Assembly: GCA_010645155.1 (NCBI GenBank)
Contig: CM021312.1
Location: forward strand, 6,787,698 to 6,851,697
From: Tigriopus japonicus
Lineage: Eukaryota > Arthropoda > Copepoda > Harpacticoida > Harpacticidae
Direction: 5' to 3'
DNA length: 64,000 nucleotides
Part shown: in pieces, positions 58,701 to 64,000 of the stretch
How the letters are laid out: each line of letters opens with the position of its first letter
Numbering within the stretch: position 1 is the first letter of the stretch
Notes under the pieces: generated by a model
The model's input: the letters and a program-made list of their open reading frames with translations, nothing else
The model's database searches: none
What the model was told of the DNA's origin: nothing
Translations under genes and position numbers: made by a program

Positions 58701-59681
58701 ACACCGATCGCTTCGAAGCATGATGGGCATCCGACCAATGGGCAAGCCTTGACGAATGATACGACTCTGACCGCGTGTGTACTCGATATCCACGGTGATG
58801 GGTGCGGCATAGGTAATATCGCGCAACCGACATTCATGCGGAGATGTGGCTCGAGTCACGCCAAACGATTCCTCAATCTCTGGAACGAGTAATTAAAAAA
58901 CGGGGATAAATAATCTAGTAGACTGAGTAGAAATTTGGGCGTATTAAAAAGGTGTCCTTTCGATTGTCTCATGCTTGTGGCTTGATTTCCGGGATCAGAC
59001 AACTGGATTATCCCCGGAACAAGGAAAATAATTCACGCCAGAAGAACAAGGTAAAAAACGCGATCATTTCTATTCTTTTACAAGGTCAGTTCTAAAAATT
59101 ACCCGCCTGATCCCACTCCATTTCACTTTAATTCCCGATTCGTTGGTCCTCGATTAGATCAACGCTGGTCTTTAATGTACATTAAGCCTTTAGTCTCTAT
59201 ATCCTAAACATTCGAGAACATCAGATGTTTGAGAACGCTTCAAAAAAGCTGATGTAATAGGGTGAATATTACAGGAAACCTCGTCCAAGGCCTGGTCATC
59301 AAAAAATCTACCTATCTCCCTCCATCCAATCATGATATGAGTGGCCATCAAACGAATGGCTTTTTCATCTCATTTCATTTCTTTCTTTACCGCCTTGTTT
59401 CCGCCTTTCTTACCCGGGGGTCCCACGTGGACGTCCAAGTACTTGAGATAGAAGGCGGGATCGGCGTTGGAGATGACCTTGTCATTGGCTCGAACGATGT
59501 TCTTGAGATCCGTGGCGATAAAGTAGTTGAACGAGTCGATATGTTGGCGGACCAAGCCGCGCACGCTCAAAAAGGCCGGCACCAATTGCCATTTGTCCGA
59601 CAAACTCTTGATCGAGCTCGACAAATGGGCCGATGAGCCCTGGGCCCACGCTGGACCCGGACCGGGGCCCGATTCGCCCAT
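55725..59681 (-). CDS. POLR3B: DNA-directed RNA polymerase III subunit RPC2
   Basis: The second-largest catalytic-core subunit of RNA polymerase III, which makes tRNA and 5S rRNA. Exons 59681-59414 and 58879-55725; the junction splits a Glu codon (GT-AG) and reads [20 protein letters not shown], matching the family. Total 1140 aa (human 1133). Exon 1 carries [20 protein letters not shown]. Exon 2 carries [49 protein letters not shown] and the clade-specific [20 protein letters not shown]. Towards the C terminus are the active-centre loop [12 protein letters not shown] and a zinc ribbon, CNGCG...CTNC. The first 23 residues (Gly/Pro-rich) differ from relatives. ATG at 59681 is the first in frame. 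A nest of transposons starts 152 bp upstream, so the promoter must be short or lie within it. Confidence 0.97.
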
Positions 59682-59904
59682 GAGTCCAGGTCTAAATGGA
59701 TCGAGTCAAGTCCCACTGGGACGGAAGGAATTTCTGGATGAGGGCAGTAGTCTGCACGTGGAAATTATTGAGGCCATTGAGAAACGGAGGCCTGAAATTT
59801 CAGGGTGACTGTAGATCCGTGCAACAATGTCGATTTAGATTAGTGATGGGACGAGACGGTATTTCCAATACATGAGACTAACTGATGCCGGTCTCAATTA
59901 ATAC

Positions 59905-60202
59905 TAGTGATGTGTTTCGAACCGGGAGTGCTGCCATTTTTTACTCAGAAGTTTATCATTGTTGATTAGGGCAGGTTGTATTGAACGTTTTTAAAAAGAC
60001 CTAAACATGGACCAATTTGGCAACACTCGAACTAGTTCGATTTCGAGTTCCATCAGTACTTATACTTTTGGATTTCGAGTTGGCAGTGCTGCCATATTTT
60101 ATGGCGTCTTTAGTTGAGAAGATTAGTTGGGGGTCAACTTTTTGACCTTAAAATCCAAAGTGGCAAAACTCGGCCAAAAATCCAACTCGAAACACATCAG
60201 TA
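59905..60202 (+). mobile_element. 298-bp hAT-like element
   Basis: ATTAATAC flanks both ends (59897-59904, 60203-60210). The ends are TAGTGATGTGTTTCGA and, complemented, TACTGATGTGTTTCGA: 15 of 16 bases agree. Same length and family as 23505-23802. Confidence 0.93.
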
Positions 60203-60252
60203 ATTAATACATCTCAGAAGCTGGCATCAATACTGTATCAAGTCTTACGAAC

Positions 60253-61680
60253 TAGTGATGTGACTTGGGCAAGTAATGAGTCATCACAAACACCCAAGAA
60301 CAAGTTGTTGACAAGCATTACTTGGGCAATACACCAATACACTTCCCAAGCTCAAGGAACTAGTGATGTGACTTGGGCAAGTAATGAGTCACCACACCAA
60401 GGCAAGTTGTTGACAAGCATTACTTGGGCAATACACCAATACACTTCCCAAGCTCAAGGAACATTGGAAGATGCAGTTGCCGGCAGTTGCTCTTAGAAGA
60501 TTTCAGATGCTTGCAGTGTGACTTAGAAGAAAAGAATGTCAAGTTGCATTTTCAATGATCTTTTGACCTTAATAATTTAGCAATAAACAGTGGAAGTGAA
60601 ACAAAAAATATTTTGATTTGGATAGCATTTGCAAAACCATGTTTTTTCTTTAGTTTCCGTTCTAAGCCACACATGAATACACTTTTCGGGCCAATCAAGA
60701 ATGAGATTTAACAGTCACACTTGGGAACAAGCTCGGTCACTCAGAGTTGCTAGAAAAAAATATAAGATGCCAACTCTTTTTTTTCTTTGTGAAATATTCT
60801 CAAAAGCTTTTGCATTTCTCGATACAAAAGCTTTGAATTGTGTATTTTCATCTAAAAATCCATCCTAACAAGGGCATGGGCCCTATTTCGCTAAAACTTT
60901 CTGGTTAATTGAAATTCTGATGCCGAAGGTTTAGTCTTCATTCCTAACAAATTTGGCAAACCTGTAAGGTGGGAAAAATACTTGTACAGGCACCCAAGTA
61001 GACCCAAGTTTTGGCAAGTCCAAGGTACTGTACCGGACCGCTTGCCCAAGCTCCTGTTTGCCTCCCATCACTACAAGGAACATCGGAAGATGCAGTTGCC
61101 GGCAGTTGCTCTTTGAAGAGTTAAGATACTTGCAGTGTGACTTAGAAGAAAAAATGTCAAGTTGCACTTTCGATGATCTTTTGACCTTAATAATTTAGCA
61201 ATAAATAGTGGAAGTGATACAAGAAAATATTTCAATTTGGATAGCATTTGCAAAACTATGTTTTTTTTGTTTCGGTTCTAGGCCACACATGAATGCACTT
61301 TTGAGGCTAATCAAGACCGAGATTTAGAAGTCACACTTCCAGAACTATCTCGTTTACTCAGAGTTGCCGGCATGAAAAAGTAAAATGCCAAATCTTTTTT
61401 TTAGTATTCTCGAAATCTTTTGCATTTCCCCATGTGAGAGAATTGAAGTGTGTAATTTTCTTAAAAATACATCCTTTCAAAGGTATGGGCCCTATTTAGC
61501 TGAATCAGCCTGGTTTAGTGAAATTCGGATGGCAAGTTTATTCTTCGTTCATAGCAAATTTGGCAAACCTGTTAGCTGGGAAAAGTACTTGTACAAGCAC
61601 CCAAGCTATGCCAAGCTTCAGCAAGCCCAAGCATTGTGCCAATACAGCTTGCCCAATCTCTTGTTTGCCCCCCATCACTA
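60253..61680 (+). mobile_element. 710-bp-family hAT-like element, interrupted by a copy of itself
   Basis: TTACGAAC flanks both ends (60245-60252, 61681-61688). The termini are TAGTGATGTGACTTGGGC and ...CCCCCCATCACTA. The insert at 60361-61073 splits it after base 108. Without the insert and one duplication it is 707 bp. Only about the first eight bases of the ends are inverted. Confidence 0.92.
60361..61073 (+). mobile_element. 710-bp-family hAT-like element inside another copy
   Basis: CAAGGAAC flanks both ends (60353-60360, 61074-61081); that octamer belongs to the host copy. It begins TAGTGATGTGACTTGGGC and ends TGCCTCCCATCACTA; 713 bp. Same family and same orientation as its host. Confidence 0.92.
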
Positions 61681-62320
61681 TTACGAACGAAATGACAGCT
61701 ACAAAAGGTGTCCGCCACCGATTGAACCTATTCGTATTTAACAATTTTGTTAAAGTGTGTAATCGAAATCTAACTCTCTCTTGAGGTATTTCTAATATGC
61801 ATGGAGACCATGAGCATTATTGACGCCGTATCAAATAGCTTTTTGACTGATATTGTCTGTTTCAATATGGTTCCTTTGATATTCAAATCTTAGTTGCTAG
61901 TCACACTTCTTAGCCAACTTGACTAGAATGGAAATTTCTAATAATAACTGTGCACTAACGAGTTAAATAAAATCTTGCGTTGCAACATAATAACATAAGC
62001 AATTGTTCAATGAAATATTCTCCGACAATTTGGAGGATGTAACATAAGTTTTTGTGTTAATGAAAAAGATTTCACGTCACACTTTCAGGGTTTTTCAGGT
62101 ATTTTTCTTTAAAACTCTGAAGCCAACATGTTATGCCAAGTTGTGGAATCGACGAGATGTTCCTTGATTTGAAATTTATATTGTTTAAGTTTAAAACAAC
62201 GGAAAAGTAAATCTAGATATTTCGTGCCTTCAAACTGAAACCCATCGAAGACCGCAGAAAAAGGCAAAACCCAATTTGAGCAATTTTGGCAACACTTTGC
62301 ATGTCTCACTTGGTCTCAAG

Positions 62321-63028
62321 TAGTGATGGGGGGCAAACAAGAGATTGGGCAAGCTGTATTGGGACAATGCTTGGGCTTGCTGAAGCTTGGCATAGCTTGG
62401 GTGCTTGTACAAGTGCTTTTCCCAGCTAACAGGTTTGCCAAATTTGCTATGAACGAAGAATAAACTTGCCATCCGAATTTCACTAAACCAGGCTGATTCA
62501 GCTAAATAGGGCCCATACCTTTGAAAGGATGTATTTTTTAAGAAAATTACACACTTCAATTCTCTCACATGGGGAAATGCAAAATATTTCGAGAATACTA
62601 AAAAAGATTTGGCATTTTACTTTTTCATGCCGGCAACTCTGAGTAAACGAGATTGTTCTGGAAGTGTGACTTCTAAATCTCGGTCTTGATTAGCCTCAAA
62701 AGTGCATTCATGTGTGGCCTAGAACCGAAACAAAAAAAACCATAGTTTTGCAAATGCTATCCAAATTGAAATATTTTTTTGTATCACTTCCACTATTTAT
62801 TGCTGAATTATTAAGGCCAAAAGATCATCGAAAATGCAACTTGACATTCTTTTCTTCCAAGTCACACTGAAAGTATCTTAACTCTTCAAAGATCAACTGC
62901 CGGCAACTGCATCTTCCAATGTTCCTTGAGCTTGGGAAGTGTATTGGTGTATTGCCCAAGTAATGCTTGTCAACAACTTGTTCTTGGGTGTTTGTGATGA
63001 CTCATTACTTGCCCAAGTCACATCACTA
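62321..63028 (-). mobile_element. 710-bp-family hAT-like element, inverted copy
   Basis: GTCTCAAG flanks both ends (62313-62320, 63029-63036), and the homologous uninserted site with one GTCTCAAG is visible at 1376-1383. It is 708 bp and reverse-complementary to the copies at 60253 and 60361, giving large inverted repeats (for example 61355-61680 against 62321-62640). Confidence 0.95.
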
Positions 63029-63128
63029 GTCTCAAGTCGGAATCAAGACCAGCGAGACTTTCATTGTATTGGTCTGGTCTCATACTGTATGATACATTGC
63101 TGGTATCAGCCCCATCAGTAATTTAGAT

Positions 63129-64000
63129 CCCCTTTTAAAGATCTAATTTTTTTCGTAGACTAGGGTTTAGACTTCAACTCACGAAGTGGTCGCAGTCGTA
63201 TCGGGAGTTTATTCTTTGTACAAACACAAGCTTCAGTTAAGAAATAGAAGCATTCGAGACTTACATGTGGCTGGCTTTATTGAGCATAAAAATCATCACA
63301 CGGTTTTGGATTTTGACTCCTCAGAAATGTGATCCTTGGACTCTGAATCTGATCGCCCACTAATTTTGGTAAATTCTTGGACTTCGTTTCTTGTTCACGG
63401 TACGCGGAACGCATTTAATGAGAAAGAATTAATATAGCGAAAAAGATAATCATTGTCTGACGTTTCAAAAAAGAAGTGAGAGGATCTATGCGGATATGTT
63501 GGATCGTAAAGCGGACATCACTAATAAAAAATCGGACAAACAAGCACAAGCGCACTTCAGGAATGGTTTATAATACTATGATGAATTATTTTATCCATTC
63601 GAAACTCAAAGGTGCTTACATCAATGTCATGAGGCCCCGTTTGCTTGGGTGTTTCAGTGCTTTTGTTCTTTTTTTTGCTTTAAATAATGATATTTTAGGG
63701 TAGAAAACTACATACTTGTCAGATGTATACCATGTTAACAAATCTATTTAAAAAAGCACTTAGTAAATGAGTTGTACATGGATTTAAAACCTATCATTTT
63801 TTGTGCATATCAGTGGTCTATATGGAGCAAAAGCGTCGACAAGCTTCACCACCAGCTTACATCGGGAAAGAGACAATGCATTCGGGAACAAACAAACCTT
63901 CCAATATTTCTATTTTATGTTGCTGTTTTCGGCTGAACATCAAAAACAACGCACACTTTATTTATTAACCTTAACTTTTGCATGACGAGGGCATGTGCAG
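63129..64000. other. Unannotated right edge
   Basis: AT-rich sequence past the nest. Short frames at 63476-63703 and 63803-63985 show no recognisable domain, and no element ends are visible. Confidence 0.5.

Larger units (their letters stand above)
59841..63120. mobile_element. 822-bp hAT-like element enlarged to 3.3 kb by nested insertions
   Basis: The octamer ATTTAGAT flanks both outer ends (59833-59840 and 63121-63128). The termini are TAGTGATGGGACGAGACGG and, complemented, TACTGATGGGGCTGATACC. Subtracting the three direct inserts (59905-60202, 60253-61680, 62321-63028) and one duplication for each leaves 822 bp, colinear with the broken copy at 480-1471. No transposase frame. Confidence 0.9.

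Noticed and set aside
56028..58892. Plus-strand ORFs over POLR3B, up to 263 codons
   Set aside because: They are shadows of the POLR3B reading frame on the other strand.

Overview
This is a eukaryotic (animal) window. The genes are split by GT-AG introns, several only 60-70 bp long. They encode animal-type proteins (USP32, OSBP, COPS3, POLR3B, PET117, SLC25A39/40, an SLC22 transporter), and non-LTR retrotransposons and cut-and-paste elements fill the space between them. Small introns and high gene density next to a heavy repeat load suggest an arthropod, perhaps a crustacean such as a copepod. That placement is inference from style, not from a diagnostic sequence. There are two runs of N (22044-22467 and 36010-36204).

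Layout. 1-9.2 kb is a repeat field: a minisatellite at the edge, a broken copy of a hAT-like element carrying a tRNA-derived SINE, a decayed LINE with a YADD box, a 659-bp TA-flanked element, a 1.8-kb element with 31-bp inverted ends and 9-bp target duplications, and a LINE fragment with a 5' inversion. COPS3 lies on the minus strand (9334-17342) with a repeat-filled first intron. 17.4-28.2 kb has no gene I can support, but holds several non-autonomous elements, including a three-layer nest at 22.9-23.8 kb. USP32 is on the plus strand (28528-38038, 14 exons, 1659 codons). It converges on SLC25A39/40, which sits 43 bp downstream of PET117 on the minus strand. A single-exon OSBP follows (43405-45804). 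Next come a deleted LINE (47.4-49.15 kb) and a secreted serine protease whose exons run in phase into an ankyrin-repeat exon (49902-52403). The last genes are a single-exon SLC22 transporter (54093-55631) and, convergent with it, two-exon POLR3B (55725-59681). Upstream of POLR3B, 59833-63128 is a nest of five hAT-like elements.

Most notable: (1) the predicted secreted serine protease-ankyrin fusion; (2) ten non-autonomous elements, each with a perfect 8-bp target-site duplication and ends of the form TAGnG or CAGnG, many nested. Four otherwise unlike families share the same first eight bases, TAGTGATG or TACTGATG. (3) PET117 and SLC25A39/40, both mitochondrial, are packed as if co-transcribed. 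The housekeeping genes otherwise work separately: ubiquitin and COP9 turnover, Pol III transcription, sterol exchange at membrane contacts, mitochondrial transport and complex IV assembly.
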